Shown one piece after another: positions 40,601 through 49,373 of a stretch of 64,000 nt of DNA (positions within the stretch are counted from its first letter, which is position 1; each line of letters opens with the position of its first letter). The notes beneath the pieces were generated by a model. It was not told where the DNA came from. It did not search any database and worked only from the letters and a program-made list of their open reading frames with translations. Both the position numbers and the translations under genes were made by a program. Source of the stretch: Ecdyonurus torrentis (lineage: Eukaryota > Arthropoda > Insecta > Ephemeroptera > Heptageniidae); the NCBI GenBank assembly GCA_949318235.1, contig OX439127.1, positions 6,589,534-6,653,533 on the forward strand, written 5' to 3'.

Positions 40601-43600
40601 GTAAATTTTCTCAATAATTGAACCAACTACAGTACGTGAGAAAATTATTTGTGGATCATCAGAAGTATTTTGCAATCTTACCATAAGTCGTTTACCTTTT
40701 TTTACAATAGTTGCAGTGACATTTTTTCGTATTAATAAGTTTTGATTTTGAGTGAATGTAATATTTTGTAACAATTTATTTTTTAATTGCTCGCTGCTAA
40801 CCAACAGGGCTTGATGCGGCGTGAGGCGAACATCAACATCCAGCGTTATCATGCATTTCCCGGGTGTGGCTTGCGTCACCTCTCCGGTAGAGCATTTCCG
40901 CTTTATGCGTGATGCAGTCTCAGGCTGGACCACATCCTGTTGTTGCAGTATTAATGTACTATTTTCGTAATTAATATTTGCTTTATAATCTTTTAAAAAT
41001 TGAATACCTAAAATAATGCAATTATTTTCGTCGAGATTTTCTCTTATATACATATCTTGTTTAAATTTATTTTCCCCAATTTGAAATATAATATTGACAA
41101 TACCCAAAGTTTCAACAATGTGACCACTTGCTGATCGTAGAGGTTGATTACATGGAGTAATTTTTTCATTTTTTATTAATTTTTTATCAATTAAATTTAC
41201 AGATGAGCCTGAATCAATCAGAGCATTTGTTTTTATTTTATTTACAGTAATAGGTAATAAAATTCTATCGTTATTATCAAATTGGAAGATTTTTTGTGAA
41301 TTACTGACAGCATGAACTTCCGGTTTTACTGTCTCCTTGCGTTTCCCGCTTGGCGGCAATGCATAGCTATATGTCCTACTCTGCCACAAATTTCGCAAAT
41401 TGGAGCATTATTTGAATTCCTACCTCCTCTATTATTTGAGTTAGGTGTTCGATTTTGACCTGTGTTTTGTGTATATGTGCGTGGGATAGCACCTGTAGAT
41501 GTTTGGTTTTGTGTATTTTGCCCTTGTTGTATATGTGTGTTGTTATCTGGGTTATTCTGTTGATTCTGTCTCCCATTATTACTGTTACCACCCCTTATGT
41601 TATTACTTTCATATTTTGTGTTGTTTTCTCGTGTATTATTTTGATAACTACCTCTATAGTTATTTCCCCTATAGTTATTTCCCCTGTAGTTATTCCCTCG
41701 ATAATTTTGATATTCTCTGGGATAACCATTGTTTTGTTGTGTTGGTAGAGGTTGTGTTTGTGTTTGGTTATTAAGACGTTGTTGCATATTTACTATGGTG
41801 AGAGATATATTATTTATAGCCTCCATAACGCGAGTTAACTCTGAGTTATCTTGCGTTTGAATTAAAGTAGCTGCATTCCGTTCAGCTAAAAGTTCCCTAT
41901 CTTGCGCTTTAGATAGAGTGTCCCATAAGTTATCAACAGTATGGATTTGATCTAAAGGAATGGCTTTCAAGAGTTGAGGTTGTAATCCCTTAATTATATG
42001 TTGTATTTGCTCATCAGGAGTCATATTTGGGTTAGTTCGATAACACAAATTTATAACATCATAAAAATATGTTTGTAATGGCTCACCAATTTTATGTACA
42101 CGTTCATACAATGATCGGTTAATCAGCATAGATTCACCTGGTTTGTGAAATTTCTGAATGAAATCAGTTTTAAAATGTTGCCAGGTGCTATGCGGATTTT
42201 GCCGATGATAACTTTCATACCATCCATATGCATCTTTACCTAGATATGCTGCAATACTAGCACGCTTTTTTACATTATCCCATCCATTTGAACTAGAAAC
42301 TGCTTCGTAACGGCTAAGATATCCGTTAGGTTCGTCCTTAATGTCGTATATTGGAATTTTTGTAGAAGGCATGACTTGAACCTCCACCACAGGAGGTGGT
42401 GGATTGTTTTGAGCCATTTTAATTAATTTTCGTTGTCTATTTAAATCGTTCGCATTACACCACACCCCATGCACAAAATTATATTCGAATGATCTGTTAG
42501 CTAGCCTACGACTACGTCTAGTTGGACTCTTTTTTTGTCGAATATTTCCTACCATCACCAAACATGGCTATTTTATTTAATAACGAATACCACTTATTTT
42601 ACCGAAATTGTAAGAAAATGCGCCTCCACCAATGATACAAAGAGGGGTCTTTGTAGTCATAATTTAGAAGTTAGGTCTAAAGTTTACGTAGCTTTATAGA
42701 GTCATAAGTGGGATATTCGTTTAGCAATAAAACAATCATGTTCGCTTTAGTCGGATTATTATAAGTTTTATTAAAGTAAGTTATACATACCAGAGTATAG
42801 TGACGAATGAGGGTGTAAGATAGTGGTCTGACAACCTGTGTATATTGCGTCTGACTTAGGAAACAATCTGCGACCGTATGAGAGCTACTTCCTATGCTAT
42901 TGACACATATATACACTTTTTACTTATATGCGGAAATGACTCTTTGTATAATTATTATACAAAGTATGACGTCTATTACATTACTAATGTATCCTGTAAT
43001 TATCCTGACCACACATCTTACTCCCTTATCGTAACAATATAATAGACTAAGTATCAAAATTTTTGCTTTCCCGAATTTCAACTAATTTAGTTTTTTTTTT
43101 TTCATTCAATTGATTTCATATTTAAGAAAATGTTAGCTTCAAAGCTGAGTAAACTATACACAGTAAAAGTTTCAGTATATTAAGATAATTTTTATAAACT
43201 GGAGATTATGCGATTATAAACTTCATTTCTCTATAAGAAAGCATTTTAAATCAAGAAAAAATCGCAAAGTCGTCTGTTTCCACTTTTTTTTTTTTAAATT
43301 TTAACTAAACTTATTTATTTATTTATTATTATATTTTTTTTCAAAGTATAACTTGTAATTTTAAATATAAGAACCAAACCAACACTTACAGTATCATAAG
43401 CTTGCTCTGCGCACATGCAAAAACAAACAAATTGCCATACAGAATAACTTAAGAAAGTAAAATATATGAATGTCAAAATGAAGGAATGAAAGTCTCCATC
43501 CACAACTGCTGCTTTCATCTGTAAAATAAAAAGTATTTATTATTAAATGAAATAAAAAATCTATACATATTCTACATCTTATTTTCTCCAGCATAGTTAA

Positions 43601-45064
43601 ATAAATATAAGAAATATTATAAGTTGCTTAATTACAGCAGAAATTACACGTAATATTTTGTTTTCATGATCGTATATTAAATATGACACCTGGCTTCGTC
43701 AATGTTAGATAATAAGAAGAACTGTTCATAAACTAACATTTAATGGCCCATGGCCCTAAGGCGCAAACTCATGATCATCTTGCGAGATATGCAACTTGTC
43801 GCATATCTTTTACGTCATATATAGTTACAGTTTCAGTTTCATTTAGGTTTTATTTGAAAAAGCATGAATACACGACTTTACCATAGCATAAGTATAATAT
43901 ACACTATAGGGTGTATGCATTCATGTTAAAGTCAACGCCATGTTGGATAACTCAATAACATGGGTGGCATAGGACAAAAAATCATTTTGCCAATTTAAAA
44001 ACACTATGCAATATTTTTGAGAACATTGATGCTGTAAATATGTTGAATTAGCATCTCAAGTATGTGAGAAAAATTAGAAATAACACAAAATTAACCGATT
44101 TCCCAAAGAAAATATGCTTAAATTAAGTTTGTCCTATGCTGAGCAATGTTATGCACTACTCCAGCATGGCCTCCAAGCGCAATAAATATGACGTCATCCG
44201 CATACACCCTATATTATATGTAGTGGGTTGTATATCTTACAGGATGCTTGCAAGCTTGTTTTGTTGGGCTACCATGGGGTTACGGAAGGTCTTTGGGTCA
44301 TTATAATATGTGAGTCAATGAACAGTTCATCTCATTATCTAACATTGAAAAAGCCATGTTATGTAAACCTTAGCTAAACTTCCTCTTTAACATAAAAGTT
44401 GTATAATATACTTACAGTATTTACGATCTCAAATACGACACATGACATTAAGAACATTCGTACTATGGACAGCAACATTGGTGTTCCAAAATTTTTGTTG
44501 AAATCCATTGACATTCTGAAATTTAAAATTTATAAATTGAGTATAACATAATATTAAAAATAATAACAGTAAAGTACATAATCATTTATTTATTGCATTT
44601 AGATTATACTGTATGTAAATTAAAATTAGTGCATATATAGGTACTGTATAGAGAAATTAGTAGAGAGTATAGAGTACAAAATATTGCTGCATGTGAAATA
44701 TGTATTTATATATTCGAATGCTTACGGATAACCCGCACATGCTACATGCTATATCTTTAAATATTTAGAGAAAATAATCCCATGCATTGAGGCACAATCA
44801 AAGTTTTTTATAGGGCGACTCTCTAGAAACATTTATGTGTTGATAGCATACATTTGTTTTCTAAGTTTATATAAAGGTAAAAATCAAAATAATACAATGT
44901 ACATACAGCAAGTTTTATTAAAAATGAGACACAGAGGATTTTACGTATTTTTACATCACCGTAAGTTATAGTTTGCTTTAATATGACTGAAATCACTTTT
45001 AATCGCCCTCAAAACAGCTGTTTTCCTATTATTTAATATTGTATTTTCTTTTTGATCAAAATAT

Positions 45065-45108
<44 letters not shown>

Positions 45109-45796
45109 ATACTTACTGTCCTACATGCTGGTGAACTGTAATACAATAAATAAATTGTTCTTCCAGTTTTTTTTTATCATCTTTTGTTGTTGGCTCAGAT
45201 GGAATGTCAATATTATTAACTAATTCACAAATTTGACTCAAATATATTTTAATTATGATAAGTAAATATAAAGGTATTAATTCAATAAATATTAAAGATA
45301 TTACGATTGCTGGTGCTATTATTATCAATATTATTTTCTTTACATATGAATTTAAAATTTCATCAACACTAAAAGTGTGAGATTCTAATGCTCTATATAT
45401 TGTTGCAAGGAACATTATTACTAATGTAAAAGTTACAAAAATTGTACATAATTTTTTAAATGTCTTATTACTGTTATTTATTAATTGTTCTTTAAAGTGA
45501 TAATGATTTACCAGTATAGCAAATTGACTGTATATATCTTTCACTTTATATTTCAATATACAAAATTTAGTGTATGTTAAAGTAAGTACTGCAAATCGCC
45601 AAATTATTAGTAAAGTTTCTTTGCCATTTTTAAAATCTTTAATAAGGATAAATAATAAAAGTATAATAGCAATTAGAATTGTATATGAACACCAATACAT
45701 ATATATTTTACTCAAAATTCTTTTTAGATTTGATTTATGACTCCATGCTATAAGACCAGCAATTTTTAAAAGTAATAATCCGAACTGAAAATGCAT
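30421..45796 (-). CDS. Odorant receptor (insect 7tm_6), copy B, interrupted in intron 3 by a retrovirus-like element
   Basis: Paralog of the gene at 6034-10507 with the same five-exon structure: 45796-45117, 44515-44416, 43518-43390, 30956-30789 and 30477-30421. All splice sites and the frame are preserved, giving 377 aa with about 15 substitutions against copy A. Examples are Y to D and K to T in exon 1, F to V and F to Y in exon 3, R to S in exon 4, and F to I in exon 5. Intron 3 is swollen to about 12.4 kb by the 11.5-kb element at 31549-43036, which lies in the same transcriptional orientation. Each LTR carries a sense AATAAA, so premature polyadenylation after exon 3 is possible; that would remove the last transmembrane region. 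Coding capacity is intact, but normal expression is uncertain. Confidence 0.83.
31549..31952 (-). repeat. 3' LTR of the retrovirus-like element
   Basis: 404 bp, apparently identical to 42633-43036. The sense AATAAA at 31688-31683 is the likely polyadenylation signal of the element. Because the element is in the same orientation as the host receptor gene, this signal could also act on the receptor transcript. Confidence 0.93.
31953..31969 (-). promoter_or_regulatory. Polypurine tract
   Basis: The minus strand reads AAGAAGGGGGGTTA immediately upstream of the 3' LTR. This is the expected position and composition for the plus-strand priming site of reverse transcription. Confidence 0.75.
31970..33104 (-). 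other. 3' non-coding region of the retrovirus-like element
   Basis: About 1.1 kb between env 2 and the polypurine tract. It is very AT-rich and includes two long T runs on the plus strand (32173-32228 and 32939-32978), which are poly(A) in the sense RNA. Apart from the possible exon at 32563-32671 I see no coding potential. Confidence 0.7.
32563..32671 (-). other. Possible accessory exon downstream of env 2
   Basis: A strong acceptor-like tract, TTTTTTTACAG, ends at 32672. The sequence after it is less AT-rich than its surroundings and is open in two frames. One runs 35 codons to TGA at 32563. The other starts at an ATG 4 nt after the acceptor and gives a 29-residue peptide with four cysteines, ending TAA. 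It may be a small spliced accessory protein, an alternative C terminus, or chance. No match is recognised. Confidence 0.3.
33105..34994 (-). CDS. Envelope-like glycoprotein 2, diverged paralog of Env 1
   Basis: 629 aa with an ATG start and signal peptide, in the same order and orientation as the first envelope gene and 342 nt downstream of it. Similarity to Env 1 is clear in the C-terminal ectodomain: YGLPIMDC against YALPLADC, IPFQW against IPFAW, FILTN against FVLTN, and IQLPCYC against INLPCNC, with similar spacing and shared cysteines. The N-terminal half differs. It has a possible basic processing site (RRSAR, 103-107), but the residues after it are acidic and polar, not a fusion peptide. 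One transmembrane segment (about 486-508) is followed by a long proline- and threonine-rich cytoplasmic tail of about 120 aa. It may be an attachment, partner or antagonist version of Env 1, but the function is unknown. I see no good splice acceptor just before its ATG. Confidence 0.82.
   Translation of the reverse strand: MKLFNLHFLLHYLIIYNACGNDNRVSISSGLYFQAQPNLTTYEASLPIIFQYNNNIYEEFNHWNTYANDICKACEQQCRAYQLLFYYINGFNNNILNIPNHLRRSARTTPLFDDGEITAWRFQLADKKHVHQIITSQEILAELEKTFMQIEEYTVKIPPIETNISMKENITLLCSDNIIASYITILLNSISSYKNLISSCNSRLLDMTVITHYKLYNGMKELNEKIKKFDYTLAIELPNLLAYYGLPIMDCLISENTILIGINLPLISLNKGIIKQQITSIPFQWNTLTCKIHMPIDNFAIILSQTNEKKLMQMNCDPLKNTLCYVTPMVHLYNQYVYCLTYILRGIDIKNINEICPLQCEETRSPSVTRINFDTFILTNVGNNIKIQCQEIISHVLQHSEIGSFVIQLPCYCSILIENITPISPTFPCFLNKTHTIKIQHILPSAWCKINSLKVSDQSSIYNPTFHYQELYNDKIYLYKDNPNLIYLYILIIINIISTLAIVIYIFIRRMNITRPRENRFETAIFNQNPTPNVVIPMTVQPNVQRPLPIPMPQGNTSATPKPRRARTQETKISMPGTSSQQPQQVSKTVTFTHRPTTTQEQLVTGKDGYLVMKSAEERNEYTHLVFKD
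35337..37394 (-). CDS. env: Envelope-like glycoprotein 1, F-type fusion protein
   Basis: 685 aa, starting at an ATG with a hydrophobic signal peptide. A furin-type REKR at 117-120 is followed by ALNFISDFLRYCCGVAT (121-137). This is the arrangement of cleavage site and fusion peptide found in baculovirus F and insect errantivirus envelopes. A heptad-like helical stretch follows (about 145-245). The Cys-rich C-terminal ectodomain (about 290-495) contains IPFAW and INLPCNC. There are two hydrophobic segments near the C terminus, about 558-580 and 608-635, then a charged tail. The expected role is membrane fusion at the surface of particles or infected cells. A splice acceptor ends at 37404, 9 nt before the ATG, consistent with expression from a spliced RNA. 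The frame is unbroken. The F-like assignment is from motifs only. Confidence 0.85.
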   Translation of the reverse strand: MKINIIFICLQVLSLNINDVISENNVMPAMIVSGAFFKPLPELIAYQASIPLIYSTSFMEFELDRSFDLRSSKCSLRNEKNLRCNIDLTLQKMGTQLSRYLERYQNSIKEDMMSFTREKRALNFISDFLRYCCGVATMREIKSLKVNKEVYQQQISTLNTNFYNQYSKIYEITQSMNVSNTDTYNNLKMIQDQVKILASGIKNVSTWENKDTSEIFHDIKYSLWLFQEFFQYILINEKHQIIESCRANHLPSIIVNSDILKIDLLTLNKKLNEDNHELSIPINKLSKYYALPLADCIMTNKEITIKYKVPIKKLNTNWKFYDMITIPFAWHGNDTCKLEHETTILAVNNDVILSITGRNLANCYTANNKLCFLPRYQSDTQQGYICPKLIMQGATIQDINSNCVMKCQKTTFLQVTEIDYNKFVLTNIKGIINIQCTDKLYKFVAPPARIGAFQINLPCNCELSVDNLHIPKQYPCLKTEGQKTEMHHIIPAFWTKEDINSLRLTYFNDKDTITFHNLSKIINTDWVLTTPHINLTIPSTPQLIQSLTPSVVHKTLSTVTYSISFLWSVTLTVILGIIIFRNPNLLMPALFINQANASPITYIEATFNYISFIFHTIMFIIMSVLIYKIIRIVCNIYLQNQKKVNKVEKETGKLPEQPETSITNEKPETDNYLQQPQKIIITSRI
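37395..37420 (-). promoter_or_regulatory. Splice acceptor upstream of env 1
   Basis: The minus strand reads TTTTTTGTTATAG with the AG ending at 37404, followed by a run of A and then the env 1 ATG at 37394. Errantivirus envelopes are normally expressed from a spliced subgenomic RNA, and this is a good candidate acceptor. The matching donor is not resolved; GT sites lie near 42604 and 42552. Confidence 0.55.
37712..41398 (-). CDS. pol: Pol polyprotein: protease, reverse transcriptase, RNase H, integrase
   Basis: 1228-codon open frame, entered from gag by -1 frameshifting; its first codon is TTG, not ATG. Domains in order, numbered on the open frame: aspartic protease with DSG at 62-64 and an ILG-type motif near 129-131; reverse transcriptase with LDLYQSFFQIPL (Asp 424) and the catalytic YIDD at 487-490; RNase H with Asp 639, Glu 682 and TDH at 707; integrase with an HHCC zinc finger (His 889, His 896, Cys 926, Cys 929) and a DD35E triad (Asp 959, Asp 1019, Glu 1055); and a C-terminal GPY/F module (YKGPYVI). 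Every catalytic residue is present, so the enzyme set looks functional. The domain order pro-RT-RH-IN is diagnostic of Ty3/gypsy rather than Copia. It ends 317 nt before the first envelope-like gene. Confidence 0.96.
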   Translation of the reverse strand: MRNLWQSRTYSYALPPSGKRKETVKPEVHAVSNSQKIFQFDNNDRILLPITVNKIKTNALIDSGSSVNLIDKKLIKNEKITPCNQPLRSASGHIVETLGIVNIIFQIGENKFKQDMYIRENLDENNCIILGIQFLKDYKANINYENSTLILQQQDVVQPETASRIKRKCSTGEVTQATPGKCMITLDVDVRLTPHQALLVSSEQLKNKLLQNITFTQNQNLLIRKNVTATIVKKGKRLMVRLQNTSDDPQIIFSRTVVGSIIEKIYPDICCLSKESTIVEISEEQIGSMLTRKEKIKLHNLINKYSDIFATCLAESSITNVHTFEIKVKPGTKPIYRQPYKVSLLQLEIIRQQVAELLKAKIIRYSKSQYAAPIVLVRKPDGTFRFTVDFRILNTFILNKIRPFTTVDTILAYLSGGRYFSTLDLYQSFFQIPLTENCKHLTAFCTPDLNHYEFNCHAQGLITGSQVLQETMDIVMEEIKWKQVVCYIDDLITQSETFDQHLDNLEAIFSRLRKSNLKLKLSKCFFAMSKVKVLGYIITIEGILPNPTKTATIDLFPRPSRLRSLQSFLGMCNYFRRWIESYSALCKPMHELVAKSDKKKPIAWNEDCENSFQILKKLLISPPILAHFKLGKYIEIHCDAATSAGLGAVLMILEDDNHMHPVEYAARSLSKSEKNYSAIMLELVCVVWSIKYFQPYIWGLRVTIVTDHCNLCWLHNISPNTGQLARLALQLQDKQISFRYRSGKLHKIPDCLSRSPVLPADDNEDMLDIPTCDIGPSYSEIIHKVCDKQLQSEQNYEYHRQYNENSIIDVMSLSIEDIALGQRSDPELAKIISDMENNPPDLPAIIQRKLKNYIIKDQVLYKKNSNPRGLIHLLAIPASLQEDVMIANHSDPISGHLGQAKTIDKITLKYYWPKLYKTVTQFIKKCVHCQGRKAVPGKPAGLLMPIIPPKEKFTQWSVDILGPFKVTTSGNRNIIVATDFTTRWIETKAIPDQTIPTVAHFLLSRIICRYGAPKILLSDRGRVFTSHVITELITMLGGSKKVTLAYTPEINGLTERVNKTLCNSLAMYTDTDQNMWDMALTHITFAFNTSKQASMQISPYELVYNKIPYFPHDQALTFHPQTETCTDIQEKIKIAQNIALKNLTASQLKSKERNDANRKHIEYQVGDKVRVLTPQRVKGKSPKLMSFYKGPYVITKKVGAKTYEIQKGKGKNITYDIVGTAKMKLHYE
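41326..42555 (-). CDS. gag: Gag polyprotein of the retrovirus-like element
   Basis: Structural protein that packages element RNA. The open frame extends to 42561, but its first two codons there are TTG and GTG; the first ATG is at 42555, giving 409 aa. The N terminus is basic (KKSPTRRSRR). A retrotransposon-Gag capsid-like region covers roughly residues 70-240 (YGWYESYH, F.TDFIQKFH, motifs typical of this family). Then follows a low-complexity N/Q-rich linker with tandem NYRGN units and, at the C terminus, one CCHC zinc knuckle (CEICGRVGHIAMHC, about residues 387-400). The knuckle is typical of Ty3/gypsy in general; Drosophila errantivirus Gags usually lack it. A 15-codon upstream ORF (42565-42518) overlaps the start in another frame. 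The 3' end overlaps pol by 73 nt and contains the frameshift site. Confidence 0.93.
   Translation of the reverse strand: MVGNIRQKKSPTRRSRRLANRSFEYNFVHGVWCNANDLNRQRKLIKMAQNNPPPPVVEVQVMPSTKIPIYDIKDEPNGYLSRYEAVSSSNGWDNVKKRASIAAYLGKDAYGWYESYHRQNPHSTWQHFKTDFIQKFHKPGESMLINRSLYERVHKIGEPLQTYFYDVINLCYRTNPNMTPDEQIQHIIKGLQPQLLKAIPLDQIHTVDNLWDTLSKAQDRELLAERNAATLIQTQDNSELTRVMEAINNISLTIVNMQQRLNNQTQTQPLPTQQNNGYPREYQNYRGNNYRGNNYRGNNYRGSYQNNTRENNTKYESNNIRGGNSNNGRQNQQNNPDNNTHIQQGQNTQNQTSTGAIPRTYTQNTGQNRTPNSNNRGGRNSNNAPICEICGRVGHIAMHCRQAGNARRQ
41341..41347 (-). promoter_or_regulatory. -1 ribosomal frameshift site (GGGAAAC)
   Basis: On the minus strand the gag codons GCG GGA AAC form the canonical slippery heptamer G GGA AAC in the correct phase. 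It lies 13 nt before the gag stop codon. A -1 slip here enters the pol frame at KRKETVKPE. Pol has no ATG of its own upstream of the protease, so it must be made this way. A short downstream pairing, GACAG with CTGTC, is possible, but no strong stem is obvious. Confidence 0.85.
42618..42632 (-). promoter_or_regulatory. Putative primer-binding site
   Basis: Directly next to the 5' LTR the minus strand reads TTGGTGGAGGCGC. A TGG-initial sequence here fits pairing with a tRNA 3' CCA end. The match resembles an alanine-type acceptor end, but I cannot settle the tRNA identity without the host tRNA set. Confidence 0.5.
42633..43036 (-). repeat. 5' LTR of the retrovirus-like element
   Basis: 404 bp, starting TGTTACGATA at 43036 and ending TTTGTATCA at 42633 on the minus strand. 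It contains a TATA-like TATAATA inside a small palindrome near 42950-42965 and a sense AATAAA at 42772-42767. It appears identical to the 3' LTR. It should supply the promoter for element transcription. Confidence 0.93.
43907..44211. mobile_element. TAGGGTGTATGC MITE (copy B)
   Basis: Duplicate of 8507-8811, in intron 2 of receptor B, with almost no change. Confidence 0.8.
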
Positions 45797-46226
45797 TTCT
45801 TTTCCCTTTTTAATTTAACTTCTGTAACAGTAAAAATTATTCTTTCTCTTTTATATATGCAGTCACTCTTTTTGAATAGTGTTAATATCAATTTATGTTT
45901 ATATGAAAATTGACACAGTTTTTTATTTATTTATTATTATTATTATTTGTAATAATTTTTGTAATAATAATGTTTGATTATTTTTTTACACTTAACACCA
46001 TTACTTATAAAACTAAAATATATTATGCACTAAAATACTGCAAAAGAAAATTATGTTTAAGAAAATATTATCTTCATTTCACTACACTTATAGGGGGTTT
46101 GTTTGATAGTTTTTTTGTGTAACACAAGAGAACAGGAGAAACAAAAGTATATATCTTAGTGTTTATGACAAATGGAAGAACAGCATTATATTTGCATCTA
46201 TTAAAGTCCTTGTTAAATTACTTTTA

Positions 46227-46572
46227 TATCATTTAGAATACTAGATTGATAATTACCATATCTTATTATCCATGAATTAGACACAAACACGTTGATTTTG
46301 TATTTATTTTCATTTTAGCGGTTATTTCACGCATCTGACGTCACAATGTACCGATGGGGTCGTGATAGGGGTAAAGAACTTGAGGGAGGTGCTTTAATTT
46401 ATCACGTGACCAGAGTGGTGACTGTGATTAACGTTGGTACATTGGGACGTCAGATACGTGAAATAACCGCTAAAATAAAAATAAATGAAAATAAATACAA
46501 AATCAACGTGTTAGTGTCTAATTCATGGATAATAAGGTATGGTAATTATCAATCTAGTAATCTAAATGATAA
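46227..46572. mobile_element. Foldback MITE, near-perfect palindrome (copy B)
   Basis: Duplicate of 10933-11278, located upstream of receptor B. One arm has changed TGACGTCA to GGACGTCA. Confidence 0.83.
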
Positions 46573-47603
46573 AAAAGTAATTTGGCAACGGCTTTAACGA
46601 ACGATTCAAATACTTTTCTGATTTTTTATTTCCAGAAATAATTAACTATAGCTATAAACATAAATTAGCAGCACACACACACACACACATATATAAATCA
46701 CTATGAATATTTGTATAACACAAATATTACTTATAACAGTTATATATACGTGAGGATATATATAAGCACACGTAACTACTATTGAAAGCCAAAGAAGAAA
46801 CTAAAATACTTCTTAACTTAACATTATATTTATATGCCCCTAAAATCATATGATTACGCATGCGTGTATTACTATATATTGAAAATGTTACTCATATTAT
46901 TTATTATTAATTTATTTTTAAAATTAATACTTTATATAAAGGATGGGGGGACGGGCGGATTATAATATGAAACTTTTATTAAAACGCAACTATAATTATT
47001 TTTCTTACTTTTAAATATTTAATTATTTTATTAGAGCATTAGTTGTGGATTGAAATATACTTTATGATATAAAATATATAGTAACTGAGAATATAACCAG
47101 CTGCATAATTATATGGCATTGAAGTTTTGTAATAATGAGAAGGAGGAGTTTTACAGTATCATGCATGGAAGGGTAAAATTAAAGAAAATATATTATTGAA
47201 GAAATTGAAGCTCCCTTTGCTATTTACAATGTCACGCAATACGATATTAAATTATCTAATATTATGTAATATTCACATGACAGTTTTTACGTAGAAGATT
47301 TCTTAGACGTGGAACCTGACTTATATAATGGTTTGAAATAGTATGACTGCTCTTATATAAAATAACCAAGCAAGATGTCAAACATTTAAAAGTACATCTA
47401 TGATATAGAATTTATAGCTATTTTTATAAAGAAATCAATCAATCAATTGATCAATATACAAACAAACAAATAAAGGAAAAAACGAAACAATTGACTATTA
47501 AATAACTTTCACAATATGACACTTAGGAAAAAAATAAGACTAACATGCAGAAGGAGTAGTTAATATTACATTCCATTGTCAGGCATAATCCACGCCTTTT
47601 TAA

Positions 47604-47741
<138 letters not shown>

Positions 47742-48085
47742 ATTTATATATTTTTCATTTATTTTATTATATAAAATTCCAATAATATTTCAATGGATAA
47801 ATGTATAACATTTGTCGAGAAGGAAAAAAGTTTGAGTTTTTCCTAAACAATTATTGCCTAAGCATTGCTAATGATAATTCCATATGCAAATTCTACTAAA
47901 TAATTTGTTAATAAGAAACTTCTTTTAAAATATATAATCCAAAAATAAATGTACCACTCACAATTTAAACCCAATAAAGAACTATTATTAATGATAAAAA
48001 TAAATCTCGGTGAAAAACTTGTAAAAATCAGACTGCAGTGAAATGACAACATTTTCTTTGTTTTTGAAGATCAGAAACTATTTCT

Positions 48086-48122
<37 letters not shown>

Positions 48123-48619
48123 TAAACTGAATATAAGCACAAAGAGATAAATACAAATTTATATTGAGTCAGTTTTAATGTTTCTGTAAAATTTAAGTTG
48201 ATTTATTTTCACTTGTGAACGTTCCTATAAAATTTTAAAATAGGGCTATAGGGCTATAGAAAATATTAATATATGAACGAAAGATAGTAAAATAATAGGA
48301 TATGGAAATATTTATAGGTTAGAATTGTGAACATTGTGGTGGTGGTGGTGTATTTAATTACATGAAACAAAATAATTTGCACTCAAAACAACACGAAACA
48401 TTTATTAAGCTACAATTCAATTAAATATTTCCCACTTGCCAAAGAATTACATGCATTTTTTTTTCAATACAGCAATACCAATTCACACTTTTTTTTATTA
48501 TTTATTTAAATGTAAGCGAAATGTACGTTATTGTATGGTTATTATATCTTTAAATGATTGATACTTAAAAAATAAAAGAAGTTTATTCTTGTTACGTTTT
48601 CTAAATTTTAGGTTCTGTA

Positions 48620-48935
48620 TAGGGTGGTTTCATTCATGTTAAAGTCGACGTCATAAGTGAGTACTAAATAGCATTGGCCGGTATAGGAAAATGGCACATT
48701 TTGTCAGTTTAAAAATACTTCGCAATTTTTTTGAGAGCATTGATGCTGTTAACAGGTTGAATTAGTACCTCAAGTATGCAAGAAAAATAGTAATAACCAA
48801 AAAAACAAAAAAAAAACAGCTAATTTCCAAAGATAATAGCCAAAAACTACCTTTGCCCTATACTGAGCAAAGTTAATCATTGCTCAAGATGAGCATCGAA
48901 AAGCACTCAGAATGACGTCATGCGCACACATCCTA
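48620..48935. mobile_element. TAGGGTGTATGC-family MITE, diverged
   Basis: Begins TAGGGTGGTTTCATTCATG and ends CACACATCCTA, with TA flanks at both ends. The internal order of motifs is that of 8507-8811. It is nested in the copy-B-specific block. Confidence 0.7.
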
Positions 48936-49341
48936 TAATATATATTGATGAACTCAAAATTACTAAGTTATATACTATTGTATTAAAGGATCAAGCTATT
49001 ATTACATTTTTAATTGTGTTCTCATAGCATTCAAAAACTTTATTGAAAAAGTTTTAAAAATATATTCGATGTGTTCGTATATTTCTATAGCATTCTATAC
49101 AGAGACTTTTTTTTTATGAGATTTTTGTATAAAATAAATGCCTACATGCTTGAACACATAAATACATTACTGAGCATATAACATCAAACAAACGTTTTTA
49201 GCGGTATAGATGGTTTAGACTTGTAAAGTGTTCTTGGTGAGTCGAATAAAAATGTATATTTTAAATAAGCTTTTATAGTGCCAAATAATAATTTAAAAAC
49301 AGCATTTTTTTGATGGGGGGAGGGGGGGGGGGGAGGAGGGG

Positions 49342-49373
<32 letters not shown>

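Larger units (their letters stand above)
31549..43036 (-). mobile_element. Ty3/gypsy-type endogenous retrovirus (errantivirus-like) with gag, pol and two env-like genes
   Basis: Complete 11,488-bp LTR element. The LTRs are 404 bp, begin TG and end CA on the minus strand, and look identical base for base. Flanks carry a 4-bp duplication ATAT (31545-31548 and 43037-43040), and removing the element reconstructs the sequence seen around the copy-A insertion point. Gene order on the minus strand is LTR, gag (42555-41326), pol (-1 frame, to 37712), env-like 1 (37394-35337), env-like 2 (34994-33105), about 1.15 kb of untranslated sequence, LTR. No frame is broken, so it is young and possibly active. 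The pro-RT-RNaseH-integrase order and F-like envelope point to Ty3/gypsy errantivirus-type elements. The size, the CCHC Gag and the second envelope gene are unusual compared with the 7-9 kb Drosophila members. Confidence 0.95.

Noticed and set aside
41455..41774. Plus-strand frames of 91-97 residues over gag
   Set aside because: Antisense shadows of the N/Q-rich gag linker. Composition is explained by the sense coding.
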